Below, piece by piece: positions 1 through 9,206 of a stretch of 64,000 bases of DNA. The stretch's first letter is position 1. Each line of letters begins with the position of its first letter. This stretch comes from Pseudomonadota bacterium (GTDB lineage: Bacteria; Pseudomonadota; Alphaproteobacteria; Rhizobiales; Xanthobacteraceae): positions 16,906 through 80,905 of the forward strand of contig JAFECJ010000015.1 of assembly GCA_018242205.1 (NCBI GenBank), written 5' to 3'. The notes under the pieces are model-generated. The model was given only the letters and a program-made list of their open reading frames with translations. It searched no databases and was not told where the DNA came from. The position numbers and the translations under genes are program-made.

Positions 1-222
1 TCGCAGGCCTGCGTCACCATGGATTCGGCCAAGAACCGCACCGAGAGCCGCGGCGCGCACGCCCGCGAGGATTTCCCGGATCGCGACGATCAGAACTGGA
101 TGAAGCACACTCTGGCGTGGATCGACGCCAAGGGCAGTGTCTCGATCGACTACCGCCCGGTGCACACCTACACGCTGACGAACGAGATCGCGTACATCGA
201 ACCCAAAGCGCGAGTTTACTGA
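1..222 (+). CDS. sdhA: Succinate dehydrogenase flavoprotein subunit, C-terminal end (partial)
   Basis: The last 73 codons of the FAD subunit of respiratory complex II, which oxidises succinate to fumarate; the start lies outside the window. The visible tail has the conserved [16 protein letters not shown] stretch, whose Arg and His residues sit at the dicarboxylate site in SdhA/FrdA, followed by the usual C-terminal domain ending in KARVY. The stop codon is one base before the sdhB start, so the two are surely co-transcribed and probably translationally coupled. Identification is firm despite the truncation. Confidence 0.96.
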   Translation, partial: SQACVTMDSAKNRTESRGAHAREDFPDRDDQNWMKHTLAWIDAKGSVSIDYRPVHTYTLTNEIAYIEPKARVY

Positions 223-223
223 G

Positions 224-1003
224 ATGGTCGAAATCACGCTGCCGAAGAACTCGAAGGTCGAAGAAGGCAAGACCTGGCCGCGCACGTCGCACGCCACGCA
301 CCTGACCGAGTTCAAGATCTACCGCTGGAACCCGGATGACGGGGCCAACCCGCACATCGACACCTATTACGTCGATCGCGACAATTGCGGGCCGATGGTT
401 CTCGACGCCCTCATCTGGATCAAGAACAACATCGATCCGACGCTGACCTTCCGCCGCTCTTGCCGCGAGGGCGTCTGCGGCTCCTGCGCCATGAACATCG
501 ACGGCACCAACACCTTGGCCTGCACGCGGGCGATGGACGAGGTCAAGACACCGATCAAGATCTCGCCGCTTCCGCACCAGCCGGTGGTCAAGGATCTGGT
601 GCCGGACCTGAAGAACTTCTACGCGCAATATGCGTCGATCGAGCCGTGGCTGCACACGGTCACGCCGGCGCCGGAGAAGGAATGGCGCCAGAGCCATGAA
701 GAGCGCACCAAGCTCGACGGCATGTATGAGTGCATCCTGTGCGCCTGCTGCTCGACCTCGTGCCCGAGCTATTGGTGGAATTCCGACCGCTATCTCGGCC
801 CCGCGGCACTGCTGCAGGCCAATCGCTGGGTGCAGGATTCGCGCGATGAAGCGACCGGCGAGCGCCTCGACAATCTCGAGGACCCCTTCCGTATCTACCG
901 CTGCCACACGATTCTCAATTGCTCGAAGGCCTGCCCGAAGGGTCTCAACCCGGCGAAGGAAATCGCCACGCTGAAGAAGGCTTTGGTCGACCGGCAAGTG
1001 TGA
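224..1003 (+). CDS. sdhB: Succinate dehydrogenase iron-sulfur subunit
   Basis: A 259-residue iron-sulfur subunit of complex II that passes electrons from the SdhA flavin to ubiquinone at the membrane anchor. The N-terminal ferredoxin domain holds the [2Fe-2S] ligands C80, C85, C88 and C100 (CREGVCGSC). The C-terminal domain holds CILCACC and SCP near residues 170-181 and CSKACPKG near 233-240, for the [4Fe-4S] and [3Fe-4S] centres. The length is normal for the family. It starts one base after the sdhA stop and is followed by a strong terminator, so it is the last gene of the sdh operon. Confidence 0.98.
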   Translation: MVEITLPKNSKVEEGKTWPRTSHATHLTEFKIYRWNPDDGANPHIDTYYVDRDNCGPMVLDALIWIKNNIDPTLTFRRSCREGVCGSCAMNIDGTNTLACTRAMDEVKTPIKISPLPHQPVVKDLVPDLKNFYAQYASIEPWLHTVTPAPEKEWRQSHEERTKLDGMYECILCACCSTSCPSYWWNSDRYLGPAALLQANRWVQDSRDEATGERLDNLEDPFRIYRCHTILNCSKACPKGLNPAKEIATLKKALVDRQV

Positions 1004-1027
1004 TCCTCCGCGAACATCTCTGAAGCA

Positions 1028-1056
1028 AAGGGCGCCGTTTCGGCGCCCTTTTTTTT
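1028..1056 (+). terminator. Intrinsic terminator of the sdh operon
   Basis: A perfect 10-bp stem (1028-1037 with 1041-1050) with a TTT loop is followed directly by a run of T residues to 1056. It lies 25 bases after the sdhB stop. Confidence 0.92.
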
Positions 1057-1123
1057 GTTGCCGCATTGAGACGAGGCGCGGCGCGCTCTGGCGCAAGAGA
1101 GCAAGCCGCGTTAAATCGAGCAG

Positions 1124-1570
1124 ATGGACGAAGCCGCGCTCGATCTGACTGGCGTCACGCTGTCTCCGCAAAAGGAGACGGTACGTGCCTTCTACAAGGA
1201 CATGTGGGACCACGCCGACAAGAGCCTGATCCCGCATATTTTCCACGAAGGTTTCACGTTCCGCGGCTCGCTCGGACCGACCCTGGTCGGCTTCGAGCAA
1301 TTCGCCGGCTATGTCGATTTCGTCACGGCAACGTTCGACCGCTACACCACCGACATCATTGCCATGATCGAGGAGGACAACCGCGTCAGCGGCAAGATGC
1401 GTTTCCACGGCCTGCACCGAAAGGAGATCTTTGGTGTGGCGCCGAGCGGCCGTCACGTGTGGTGGACCGGCATGCCGATCTTCACCTTCGACGGATCCAA
1501 GGTCCGCGATCTCTATGTTCTGGGGGATATTTTCGGTCTGATCGGCCGCCTCAAGGACGAAACGGCCTGA
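1124..1570 (+). CDS. SnoaL-like / ester-cyclase-type protein
   Basis: A 148-residue soluble protein with the pattern of the NTF2-fold SnoaL-like family: an N-terminal helix (KETVRAFYKDMW), a central stretch (FTFRGSLGPTLVGFEQF) and a C-terminal strand motif (MPIFTFDGSKVRDLYVLGD). Family members include polyketide cyclases and many proteins of unknown substrate, so only the fold can be assigned. It stands alone after the sdh terminator, and no strong ribosome binding site is seen at the chosen ATG. The function is unknown. Confidence 0.75.
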   Translation: MDEAALDLTGVTLSPQKETVRAFYKDMWDHADKSLIPHIFHEGFTFRGSLGPTLVGFEQFAGYVDFVTATFDRYTTDIIAMIEEDNRVSGKMRFHGLHRKEIFGVAPSGRHVWWTGMPIFTFDGSKVRDLYVLGDIFGLIGRLKDETA

Positions 1571-1659
1571 AGGCTGCCCGGACTTCAATATACAACTTAT
1601 GCTTGCGCCGGTTGTAGTCTCGCCGGTATCCTCGGTGCCGTGGGTATTGGGGGTGCGGT

Positions 1660-2781
1660 GTGCTGCGTGCGGGCATCCAGCCGATCGGCTTGGCGGCGGC
1701 ATGGTTGTTGGCGGGCTGCGCCATGCCGGTCAGCAAGCTGCCCGATTTACCGGCTGATGTCGTCGCCGCCGAGCAGCGCCGCGAGCAGATCACGCAACTC
1801 CGCAAATATTACGCCGAGCTGCACCGCGTCGACACGGTCGCATTCCGGCTGCGCACCGCCAATGTCGCCGATTGCAAGAACTGGGTTTCCGCGCAGATCG
1901 GCCTTTACGCCGTGACGCCGCGCAGCCTGCCGCGCAAATACCAGTCCTACATCGCCGAGGCGCTGAACATCGGCTGGACGCGGCCGACCGCGATTTCCGT
2001 GGTCGACGATTCGCCGGCGGCGCAGGCCGGCATCGTCGCGGGCGACGAAATCACTGCGCTCAACGGCGAACTCATCCCGCTGTGGGGCACCGCCGGCTGG
2101 ATCGGCGGCTGGCTGCGGACTAACGGCACCAGGCCGGTGCGCGTCGACGTCCGCCGCGATGGCGTCGGCCGCGTCGTCACCGTGACGCCGGTCATGGCCT
2201 GCGCCATCCCGATCAAATACGTCGCCGACGAAGTCGTGAATGCGTCGGCGAGCGACACCCGGATCACGATCAGTTCGGGCATCGTCGCTCTGACCGAAAC
2301 CGATGCCCAGCTCGCTTTGATCATCGGTCACGAGATGGCCCACTCCAATCTCGGTCATCTCGACAAGCAACGCTTCAATCAAATTCTGGGAATGGCCGCA
2401 GGCGCGGCGATCGACGTCGGCATTCTGGCCGGCGGCGTCTCGACCAGCGGCGCCTTCGCCCGTCAGTTTGGCAAATACGGCGCCCGGGCCTACAGCGTCA
2501 AATTCGAACGCGAAGCCGATTACGTCGGCGCCTACTATGTCGCGCGCGCCGGCTACGATCTCAAGGGCGTCGAAGACGTGTGGCGGCGGATCGGCCTGGC
2601 CGCGCCGGACAACATTCTGCCGAACTGGTCCCATCCGGTGACAGCGGCGCGCTTCGTGCAATTGCGGAAAGTGGCCGCTGAGATCGAAGAGAAGGAGCGG
2701 CTTCATCAGCCGCTGGTGCCGGATCTGAAATACGTCACCGTCGAACACGAGCCGGCGACCGACGAGACGGTCCGATTCTGA
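1660..2781 (+). CDS. PDZ-containing M48-family metalloprotease, predicted lipoprotein
   Basis: A 373-residue protein with a GTG start. The N-terminus is a lipoprotein signal ending in a LAGC lipobox (C20), placing it on the periplasmic face of a membrane. Residues about 105-175 resemble a PDZ domain (DDSPAAQAGIVAGDEITALNG). The zinc motif HEMAH is at 224-228, with a downstream FEREADYVG whose first Glu or the following E is the expected third ligand. This is the M48 gluzincin layout with a PDZ domain placed before the protease. Related BepA/LoiP proteases act in outer-membrane quality control; a similar role here is inference. Confidence 0.86.
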   Translation: MLRAGIQPIGLAAAWLLAGCAMPVSKLPDLPADVVAAEQRREQITQLRKYYAELHRVDTVAFRLRTANVADCKNWVSAQIGLYAVTPRSLPRKYQSYIAEALNIGWTRPTAISVVDDSPAAQAGIVAGDEITALNGELIPLWGTAGWIGGWLRTNGTRPVRVDVRRDGVGRVVTVTPVMACAIPIKYVADEVVNASASDTRITISSGIVALTETDAQLALIIGHEMAHSNLGHLDKQRFNQILGMAAGAAIDVGILAGGVSTSGAFARQFGKYGARAYSVKFEREADYVGAYYVARAGYDLKGVEDVWRRIGLAAPDNILPNWSHPVTAARFVQLRKVAAEIEEKERLHQPLVPDLKYVTVEHEPATDETVRF

Positions 2782-2821
2782 AAGCGTCAGGTCTCCGCCG
2801 GGCCGGCGGCCGGCCGCACGG

Positions 2822-3265
2822 TTATTTACAGCCCTTGTCGCTGAAACAGATCTTCTGCAATTCCGGCCATGGCTTATAGGCGACCTTGCCACATTGCTCC
2901 GGCGTCGCGTCGATCAGCTGGTTTAGATGCCCGGCATAGAAGAAGCCGATGCGATCTTTGGACCCGGTATAGGTGTGATTGAGATCGCGCGAATTGCTGC
3001 GCACGCAGACGGCGTAGCGCTGCTCACGGCTCGCCGTTGTCAGAAACGGCTCGCTGATGAAGGCGTCGCGGATATTGGTGGGATCGTCCAACTCGCGCTG
3101 CAGGGTATTCATCAACTCGAGCTTGTAGTCTTTCGGAAAGATATTCGCGTCCGGTTCGACGTTCTTGGAACTGGACGAGCAGGCCGCCAAACCCAGCGCC
3201 ATCAAGCCCAGAACCATCGTGCCGGTCGCGACGCGGGCAACCATGCGCGCCTTTGCCGAAGCCAT
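2822..3265 (-). CDS. Small predicted lipoprotein of unknown function
   Basis: A 147-residue protein with a hydrophobic signal ending in LAAC (C29), the lipobox, followed by a serine-rich linker. The mature part has about four further cysteines (VCVRSN, EQCGK, KICF, GCK), which could form disulfides in the periplasm. No domain was recognised. It converges with the M48 protease gene at 2781 and is separated from argG by 69 bases. It is probably a real gene because it has a well-formed lipoprotein signal. Confidence 0.72.
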   Translation of the reverse strand: MASAKARMVARVATGTMVLGLMALGLAACSSSSKNVEPDANIFPKDYKLELMNTLQRELDDPTNIRDAFISEPFLTTASREQRYAVCVRSNSRDLNHTYTGSKDRIGFFYAGHLNQLIDATPEQCGKVAYKPWPELQKICFSDKGCK

Positions 3266-3334
3266 TCCGGATCTCCCGTTTCCACAATTACCGGCTGCCG
3301 AGATCGCAATTGCAGCTAGCGTTTCCCGATCGAC

Positions 3335-4576
3335 TTACTTGAGCGTCTTCTTGCGCTGGCCGAGCGTACGCAGCCGCAACGCATTGAGGCGAATGAAGCC
3401 CGCCGCGTCCTTCTGATCGTAAGCGCCCTTGTCGTCTTCGAAGGTGACGAGCGTGGACGAATAGAGCGAAGCATCGCTCTCGCGGCCGGTGACGATGACG
3501 TTACCCTTGTAGAGCTTGAGCCGCACCGTGCCTTCGACCATCTCCTGCGACTTGTCGATCGCCGCCTGCAGCATTTCGCGCTCCGGGGCGAACCAGAAGC
3601 CGTTGTAGATGAGTTCGGCGTAACGCGGCATCAGCTCGTCCTTGAGATGCGCGGCGCCGCGATCGAGCGTGATCGATTCGATGGCGCGATGCGCCGCGAG
3701 CAGGATGGTGCCGCCGGGCGTCTCGTAGACGCCGCGCGACTTCATGCCGACGAAGCGGTTCTCGACCAGATCGAGCCGGCCGATGCCGTTGTCGTGACCG
3801 TATTTGTTGAGTTCGGCGAGCAAGGTCGCCGGCGACATCGCCTTGCCGTTGAGGCTCACCGCGTCGCCGCGCTTGAAGCCGATCGAAATCTCGGTCGGCT
3901 TGTCGGGCGCCTCCATCGGCGAGATGGTGCGCTGATAGACGATGGACGGCGCTTCCTTGGCCGGATCTTCCAGCACCTTACCCTCGGACGAGGAGTGCAA
4001 CAGGTTGGCGTCGACCGAGAACGGCGACTCGCCTTCCTTGTCCTTGGTGATGGTGATCTGGTGGTCGCGCGCGAACTTCAACAGGTCGTCGCGGCCCTTG
4101 AAGGTCCATTCGCGCCACGGCGCGATAATCTTGATCGACGGATCGAGCGCGTAATAGCCGAGCTCAAACCGAACCTGATCGTTACCCTTGCCGGTCGCGC
4201 CGTGACAGACGGCGTCGGCGCCGACCTGGTGCGCGATCTCGATCTGGCGCTTGGCGATCAGCGGTCGGGCGATCGACGTGCCGAGCAGGTATTGGCCCTC
4301 ATAGACGGTGTTGGCGCGAAACATCGGGTAGACGAAGTCGCGGACGAATTCCTCACGCAGGTCGTCGATGAAGATGTTCTCCGGCTTGATGCCGGCGCGC
4401 AGCGCCTTCTCCCGGGCCGGCCCGAGCTCCTCGCCCTGGCCGAGATCGGCGGTGAAGGTCACCACCTCGGCGCCATAGGTGGTCTGCAGCCACTTCAGGA
4501 TGATCGAGGTATCGAGGCCACCGGAATAGGCCAGAACGACCTTCTTGATGGCCTTTTTCGCTTCACCGTCGGACAT
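3335..4576 (-). CDS. argG: Argininosuccinate synthase
   Basis: A 413-residue cytosolic enzyme that joins citrulline and aspartate with ATP to give argininosuccinate, the penultimate step of arginine synthesis. The ATP pyrophosphatase P-loop AYSGGLDTS lies near the N-terminus, and conserved [18 protein letters not shown] and RGVYETPGG motifs follow. The start at 4576 (MSDGEAKK) was chosen over an in-frame upstream Met because the N-terminus then matches the family and a GAAAGAG sequence precedes it. An inverted repeat lies just upstream (4590-4628). Confidence 0.97.
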   Translation of the reverse strand: MSDGEAKKAIKKVVLAYSGGLDTSIILKWLQTTYGAEVVTFTADLGQGEELGPAREKALRAGIKPENIFIDDLREEFVRDFVYPMFRANTVYEGQYLLGTSIARPLIAKRQIEIAHQVGADAVCHGATGKGNDQVRFELGYYALDPSIKIIAPWREWTFKGRDDLLKFARDHQITITKDKEGESPFSVDANLLHSSSEGKVLEDPAKEAPSIVYQRTISPMEAPDKPTEISIGFKRGDAVSLNGKAMSPATLLAELNKYGHDNGIGRLDLVENRFVGMKSRGVYETPGGTILLAAHRAIESITLDRGAAHLKDELMPRYAELIYNGFWFAPEREMLQAAIDKSQEMVEGTVRLKLYKGNVIVTGRESDASLYSSTLVTFEDDKGAYDQKDAAGFIRLNALRLRTLGQRKKTLK

Positions 4577-4589
4577 TGTTGCTCTTTCG

Positions 4590-4628
4590 TTCAACACCGG
4601 CGAGGCCGGCCGCATCGCCCGTGTTGAA
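4590..4628. promoter_or_regulatory. Inverted repeat in the argG leader/promoter region
   Basis: TTCAACAC (4590-4597) and GTGTTGAA (4621-4628) form an exact 8-bp inverted repeat separated by 23 bases, starting 14 bases upstream of the argG start codon. It could be an operator or an mRNA hairpin. No regulator can be named from the sequence. Confidence 0.35.
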
Positions 4629-4694
4629 GCCAAGGAGGCGGCCCGGGTCAAGGGGCAGGCTGCCGGACCCGTCCCATGAGGGCCTGAGGGGGCG

Positions 4695-5015
4695 CTACTT
4701 GCTGACGTCCTGGTAAACGTCCATCTCGGCGGCGCCGGCCAGCAACGTCTTCCAGCCCTGCAGGAAGGTGCGCACCATCGGGTCGCTGGAAATCTTCTGC
4801 CGGTTGACCTCGAGCGCCGCGTTGGCCTCGTACTCGACCTCGATCACGAACTGCGCCGGATCGTCGACGTTCTGCAGGAAGCGAACCTGGGTGCCGCCCA
4901 GCGCGCGGTAGAACGGCGCCGTGCTTTGCACCAGCGCCAGGACCTGGGCCGGCTCGCCGAGCGCGCGGATTTTCATTTGCAGGACGCGGTGCAGGGTCTC
5001 GGGGTTATCCGCCAT
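4695..5015 (-). CDS. Conserved hypothetical protein (possible dimeric alpha+beta barrel)
   Basis: A 106-residue protein beginning [12 protein letters not shown]. The start at 5015 is supported by a perfect AGGAGG six bases upstream; an in-frame upstream Met is ignored. The pattern ([34 protein letters not shown]) is reminiscent of small dimeric ferredoxin-like barrel proteins such as antibiotic monooxygenase or NIPSNAP families, but this is a weak impression. No signal peptide or membrane segment is seen. The function is unknown. Confidence 0.7.
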   Translation of the reverse strand: MADNPETLHRVLQMKIRALGEPAQVLALVQSTAPFYRALGGTQVRFLQNVDDPAQFVIEVEYEANAALEVNRQKISSDPMVRTFLQGWKTLLAGAAEMDVYQDVSK

Positions 5016-5101
5016 CACATGCCTCCTGCGACGCAAACACAGTGCGTCGCAGATGACAGTCTAGTGCAAAGGCGCGGCGACGCCAGTGCAGCGCGTGCGG
5101 G

Positions 5102-5935
5102 TCACCACCAGCCGAAGCGACGCTTGACCTTCGGATCGGCGGCTGCGTCACCTTCCGGGCCGGCGATCTCCGAGGCGACGCGCCAGCCGAGCCACTCGGC
5201 TGCCCGCCGCCAGCGGGCGGAGAAGCGTTCAAGCCGCCGTTCGGAAGCTTCTTCGCTGAGCCGCGTTGCCGGCCAGCGATAGATCAGGGCATAGACCAGC
5301 CAGATCACCAGGAAAGTGAAGACGCCGGCGAAGATGACATCGCTGGCGGCATGGCCGCCGGCCATGACTCGAATGACCGCCATACCGGTGCCGAGCGTCA
5401 GCGCGGCGCCGACGGCGACGGCGCGCCAGGGCGGCGGCACCAGCACGGCGGGCGCGATGGTCCAGATCGCTCCGGAGACGTCGCCCGAGACGAAGGCGCA
5501 GTTGTTCGGGCAGTCGCCGCGCGGATCCCACCAGGCGCGAAAGTGCTCGTCGCCGCCGAACTGGGTGACGTCGATCGGCCGCGGCCGGTGCCAGTGGTCC
5601 TTGAGAACGACATTGACCAGGAGGCCGGGGCCGAGCGCCATGGTCGCGGCGAGGAACAGCACCGCACGGCCGGACACCAGCGAACGGCGGCGCGGAAACA
5701 CCAGTTTGTAGAGCAGCGCCAGCAGCACGGGCACGATGATCAGCGTACCGACCCACAGGCCGGCGTCGCGCGCTGTCATCAGCGGCGGATAGATGCGCCA
5801 GCCGAACTGGTTGCCGCCGATCGTAAATTCGTAGAACGGACGCGAAATGATCAGGTCGAGTTCAGGAAACAGGCCGAACACCAGACCGGCGACGATGCCG
5901 ATGCCGAGTGCGATATAAAGTCCGGTGCGACCCAT
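5102..5935 (-). CDS. PAP2-family membrane phosphatase
   Basis: A 277-residue integral membrane protein with several hydrophobic segments. The three PAP2 phosphatase motifs are visible: KDHWHRPRP (K112 to R119-P120), FVSGDVSG (about 148-155) and RVMAGGHAASD (R189, H195, D199). The second motif normally reads PSGH; here the His position is Asp, which may alter catalysis. Family members dephosphorylate lipid phosphates such as undecaprenyl pyrophosphate or lipid A; the substrate cannot be told. The C-terminal cytoplasmic tail of about 60 residues is charged. Confidence 0.86.
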   Translation of the reverse strand: MGRTGLYIALGIGIVAGLVFGLFPELDLIISRPFYEFTIGGNQFGWRIYPPLMTARDAGLWVGTLIIVPVLLALLYKLVFPRRRSLVSGRAVLFLAATMALGPGLLVNVVLKDHWHRPRPIDVTQFGGDEHFRAWWDPRGDCPNNCAFVSGDVSGAIWTIAPAVLVPPPWRAVAVGAALTLGTGMAVIRVMAGGHAASDVIFAGVFTFLVIWLVYALIYRWPATRLSEEASERRLERFSARWRRAAEWLGWRVASEIAGPEGDAAADPKVKRRFGWW

Positions 5936-6016
5936 AAGTCCCTCAAATCTTGCGCCCGTCTAGCCGAGGGCATGAAAAATGGAAAGCCGGCCATTGCGGC
6001 CTTATAATGGGCCATC

Positions 6017-6631
6017 ATGACGCAGCAGCCATCGCTCGATTTCTGGTTCGAATTCGCCTCGACCTATTCCTATCCGGCCGCCATGCGGATCGGCGCGCTG
6101 GCCGCCGAGCGCGGCGTGACACTGCGCTGGCGTCCGTTCCTGCTCGGCCCGGTGTTCAGGCAGAACGGCTGGACCACGTCGCCGTTCAACATGTACCCGG
6201 CCAAGGGCCGCTACATGTGGCGCGATCTTTCCCGTATCTGCCGTGCGATGGACCTGCCCTTTGCCGAGCCGCCGGCCTTTCCGCAGAACACGATTCTGGC
6301 GGCGCGCATGGCGCTCGTAGCCTTCGATGACGGCTGGGGCGAGGACTTCACCAAGGCGGTCTATCGCGCGCAATTCGGCGAGCAGAAGAACATCGGCGAG
6401 CCCGAAGTCGCGACGGCGATCATCGGCGCGCTCGGCCACGACGCCGATGAGGTCATGACGCGGGCGCAGTCGGACGCCAACAAGCTGCGCCTGCGCGAGC
6501 AGACCGACGAAGCGATCGCGCTCGGCATCTTCGGCGCGCCGAGCTTCGTCACCGCCGACGGCGAATTATTCTGGGGCAACGACCGGCTGGAGGACGCGCT
6601 GGAGTGGGCGACTTCTCCCCCTCCCCGCTAG
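6017..6631 (+). CDS. DsbA-family / 2-hydroxychromene-2-carboxylate isomerase-like protein
   Basis: A 204-residue protein of the thioredoxin-fold DsbA/kappa-GST group. The start LDFWFEFASTYSYPAAMRI, with Ser in place of a CxxC, and the late FGAPSFVTADGELFWGNDRL motif are typical of 2-hydroxychromene-2-carboxylate isomerases and glutathione-dependent relatives. No naphthalene-degradation genes are nearby, so the substrate is open. The last residues (SPPPR) and the stop codon are encoded by a 22-bp palindrome (6619-6640), so the native C-terminus may have been replaced by a repeat. Confidence 0.86.
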   Translation: MTQQPSLDFWFEFASTYSYPAAMRIGALAAERGVTLRWRPFLLGPVFRQNGWTTSPFNMYPAKGRYMWRDLSRICRAMDLPFAEPPAFPQNTILAARMALVAFDDGWGEDFTKAVYRAQFGEQKNIGEPEVATAIIGALGHDADEVMTRAQSDANKLRLREQTDEAIALGIFGAPSFVTADGELFWGNDRLEDALEWATSPPPR

Positions 6632-6640
6632 CGGGGAGGG
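6619..6640. repeat. 22-bp perfect palindrome overlapping a stop codon
   Basis: CCCTCCCCGCT (6619-6629) is followed directly by its reverse complement (6630-6640). The TAG stop of the upstream gene is at its centre (6629-6631). It ends three bases before the stop of the convergent gene at 6644, so it could also act as a bidirectional barrier to transcription. Confidence 0.85.
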
Positions 6641-6643
6641 AGA

Positions 6644-7096
6644 CTAAGCGCGCTCTCGCCACTTCCCCGCATTGCGCCCCGCGATGAGCCAATAAGTCAG
6701 ACCGAACACCGCGCCGGCGGCGGCGGCGATTTCCAGATCGTGCGACACGATCGGCGGCGGATGATCGATCGATTCCTCGTAAGACGGTGACGCGAAGCCG
6801 GCGCCGTAGTAGGCGAGCAGCAGCACCGCCACGCCGCCGAGCATGTTGAGCGCCAGCGAGCGGACTTTGAATGTTTCGGCAAGCGCAACCAGGATCGCGA
6901 TCGGCAGAATGCTGACGGCACCGGTGCCGGTCGCGCCGACGAAAGCCGTGCCCCAGAAGAACACACGTTCGACCGGATCGCCGGACACGCTGTGCCATTG
7001 CGGCCCGAGAATGCCGGCGGCGATGGCGATGCCCGCCGCCATGCTGGCGAGAATCACGGCAAAGACGATGACGAAGATTCGGCCGATGAGACTCAT
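6644..7096 (-). CDS. Hypothetical membrane protein
   Basis: A 150-residue protein ([19 protein letters not shown]) with about four hydrophobic segments and a short basic C-terminus ([10 protein letters not shown]). The frame is open further upstream, but that part overlaps rlmN; the ATG at 7096 overlaps the rlmN stop in an ATGA arrangement, indicating translational coupling. No family was recognised. The convergent gene ends 12 bases away. The role is unknown; linkage to rlmN may be only transcriptional. Confidence 0.8.
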   Translation of the reverse strand: MSLIGRIFVIVFAVILASMAAGIAIAAGILGPQWHSVSGDPVERVFFWGTAFVGATGTGAVSILPIAILVALAETFKVRSLALNMLGGVAVLLLAYYGAGFASPSYEESIDHPPPIVSHDLEIAAAAGAVFGLTYWLIAGRNAGKWRERA

Positions 7097-8328
7097 TCGT
7101 CGGTCATGGCCATGGCGCGCAGCGCCATGCGCTCGCGCGCCGACAGTTTCTCGGTCGCGCTCTTGAGCTGGCCGCAGGCGGCGAGAATGTCGCGACCGCG
7201 CGGCGTGCGCACCGGCGAGGCATAGCCGGCATCGAACACGACCTGGGAGAACTTCTCGATTTGCTCCCAGTCGGAGCATTCGTATTTGGTCCCCGGCCAC
7301 GGATTGAACGGAATGAGATTGATCTTGGCCGGAATACCCTTGAGCAGCTTGATCAGCGCCTTGGCGTCCTCGATGGAATCGTTGACACCCTTGAGCATCA
7401 CATATTCGAAGGTGATGCGCTTGGCGTTCGACGCGCCGGGATAGTTGCGGCACGCCTCCATCAATTCCTTGATCTTGTATTTGCGGTTGAGCGGCACCAG
7501 CACGTCGCGCAAATCGTCGCGCACCGCGTGCAGCGAGATCGCCAGCATGCAGCCGATCTCGGCGCCGGCGCGCACGATGTTCGGCACGACGCCGGAGGTC
7601 GACAATGTAATGCGGCGCTTGGAGATGCCGATGCCGTCGCCATCAGCCATGATCAACAGCGCATCGCGCACCGCGTCGAAATTATAGAGCGGCTCGCCCA
7701 TGCCCATCATGACGATGTTGGTGATGCAGCGGTCGCCGGACGGGATGACTCCGTCGGTCGGCCGCGTGCCGCCGGGCCAATCGCCGAGCCGGTCACGCGC
7801 CGCCAGCACCTGGCCGACGATTTCGCCGGCGGTGAGATTGCGCACCAGGCGCTGCGTGCCGGTGTGGCAGAAGGCGCAGGTCAGCGTACAGCCGACCTGG
7901 CTGGAGACGCACAGAGTGCCGCGCTCGGTGTCGGGGATGTAGACACACTCGACGTCGTGCGGCAGCTTGGAATCCTTGTCGCCCGGCAGCCGCAGCAGCC
8001 ATTTGCGTGTGCCGTCGACCGAAACCTGCTCGGCGACGACTTCGGGGCGATCGACCGTGTAGCGCTCGGCGAGTTTCGCGCGCAGCTCCTTCGAGATCGT
8101 CGTCATGGTCTCGAACGAGGTGGCGCCGCGGAAATAGATCCAGTGCCAGAGCTGCTGCACCCGCATCTTGCGCTGGCCGGGCGCGATGCCGAGTTCGCCG
8201 AGCACGTCCGACAATTCCGGCCGCGACAGGCCGACGAGCGACGGCTTGTCGGGCGCGACATAGGCCTCGAGCGCCGTCTTTTCGACGAAGCCCGGGATGG
8301 CGCTGTGCTGGTCGGCGGCGAGGGTCAT
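7093..8328 (-). CDS. rlmN: Dual-specificity 23S rRNA/tRNA adenine C2-methyltransferase
   Basis: A 411-residue radical-SAM enzyme that methylates C2 of A2503 in 23S rRNA and A37 in some tRNAs. The CTLTCAFC segment supplies the three cysteines of the 4Fe-4S cluster (CxxxCxxC), followed by [27 protein letters not shown] and KRITLSTSG motifs and a C-terminal CGQL segment with the mechanistic Cys are present. The length is typical. It overlaps the next gene by four bases. A terminator from the upstream gene separates it from the IalB-like gene. Confidence 0.96.
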   Translation of the reverse strand: MTLAADQHSAIPGFVEKTALEAYVAPDKPSLVGLSRPELSDVLGELGIAPGQRKMRVQQLWHWIYFRGATSFETMTTISKELRAKLAERYTVDRPEVVAEQVSVDGTRKWLLRLPGDKDSKLPHDVECVYIPDTERGTLCVSSQVGCTLTCAFCHTGTQRLVRNLTAGEIVGQVLAARDRLGDWPGGTRPTDGVIPSGDRCITNIVMMGMGEPLYNFDAVRDALLIMADGDGIGISKRRITLSTSGVVPNIVRAGAEIGCMLAISLHAVRDDLRDVLVPLNRKYKIKELMEACRNYPGASNAKRITFEYVMLKGVNDSIEDAKALIKLLKGIPAKINLIPFNPWPGTKYECSDWEQIEKFSQVVFDAGYASPVRTPRGRDILAACGQLKSATEKLSARERMALRAMAMTDE

Positions 8329-8355
8329 CGGAACTGATCTATCACGAAGGACGGG

Positions 8356-8390
8356 AAAAACTTGACCCTCTCCAGCCGGAGAGGGTCAAG
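8356..8390 (-). terminator. Intrinsic terminator of the IalB-like gene
   Basis: A perfect 13-bp stem (8361-8373 with 8378-8390) with an AGCC loop; reading the minus strand it is followed by TTTTT (8360-8356). It lies 32 bases after the stop of the gene at 8422 and before the rlmN start. Confidence 0.9.
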
Positions 8391-8421
8391 CGGAACCCCG
8401 TCTATGTAGGCAGTCGCGGGC

Positions 8422-8979
8422 CTATTTACACTCCGCGGCGACCTTGTCGAGCGCGTCGGAAATGCCCTTGAGCGAGTAGGTATCCGTGGTCTTGGTGCCA
8501 CGGCCGGATTCGCTCTTGATCACCAGGTCGGAACCCTTGCGCATGGCCTCGACCATCTGTGCTTCCTCATTGGCATTTTTGACCCAGGCGCCGTCGTTCT
8601 GGGTGTACAGGACATAGGTCTTGCCATCGACCGTGGCGCTGGCATCGTGATTGGCCTTCTGCGGATAGCCGACGATCAGCGACACCTCGTTCTTCACTTT
8701 TTCGGCGGGGCGGGTCGAGACGAATGCATAGGACTGGTCACGGTTGCGGCCCGGCGGATCGGTGGTCGCCGAGGTCGGCTTCGACAGCACGAAGCAGACC
8801 TTCTTGCCGCCGGGGGTCGCCGTATAGGCGCCCCAGTCGCCGAACTGGCCGAGCAGCACGGCCTGGTCGGCCGGGTTCTTGGACTGCGCCCGGGCCGGCT
8901 GGAGGGGAAAAGCGATCAGCAACGCCGCACTGGCGGCGGAGAAGGCAATCGCGGGGCTTAGGCAATGTTTCATTCTCAT
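8422..8979 (-). CDS. Invasion-associated locus B (IalB)-like secreted protein
   Basis: A 185-residue protein with a signal peptide (hydrophobic core to PARAQS, cleavage near residue 31). The mature part begins with FGDWGAYTATPGGKKVCFVLSKP, typical of the IalB family, which is widespread in alphaproteobacteria and named after a Bartonella protein. Two conserved cysteines (KVCF and the terminal AECK) could pair. The role in free-living species is unclear. A strong terminator follows, and the gene is divergent from the oxidoreductase at 9207. An alternative start lies two codons downstream. Confidence 0.82.
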   Translation of the reverse strand: MRMKHCLSPAIAFSAASAALLIAFPLQPARAQSKNPADQAVLLGQFGDWGAYTATPGGKKVCFVLSKPTSATTDPPGRNRDQSYAFVSTRPAEKVKNEVSLIVGYPQKANHDASATVDGKTYVLYTQNDGAWVKNANEEAQMVEAMRKGSDLVIKSESGRGTKTTDTYSLKGISDALDKVAAECK

Positions 8980-9206
8980 CGGGACCTACCGGTTGAATGG
9001 AACGACGCGTCGCACGCCGCCTGAGTTTCAGGAAGACACCGGCCCACTAACGGACCAATATCGGCATAGTGAAGGCACAATTCGCCCTTCCCGCCCACCT
9101 TAGCGGCGAAAAGTTAATGGCACCATGCCCCGGCCCCAACCTGAACCCTGGCCGACCGGGCTTGCCATGTTAGAAAAGCCGACATCGACGCCCCATCAGG
9201 ACACCC

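Noticed and set aside
14..1702. A long minus-strand frame across sdhA, sdhB and the SnoaL-like gene.
   Set aside because: It runs through three confident plus-strand genes and a terminator, and its composition is antisense-like.
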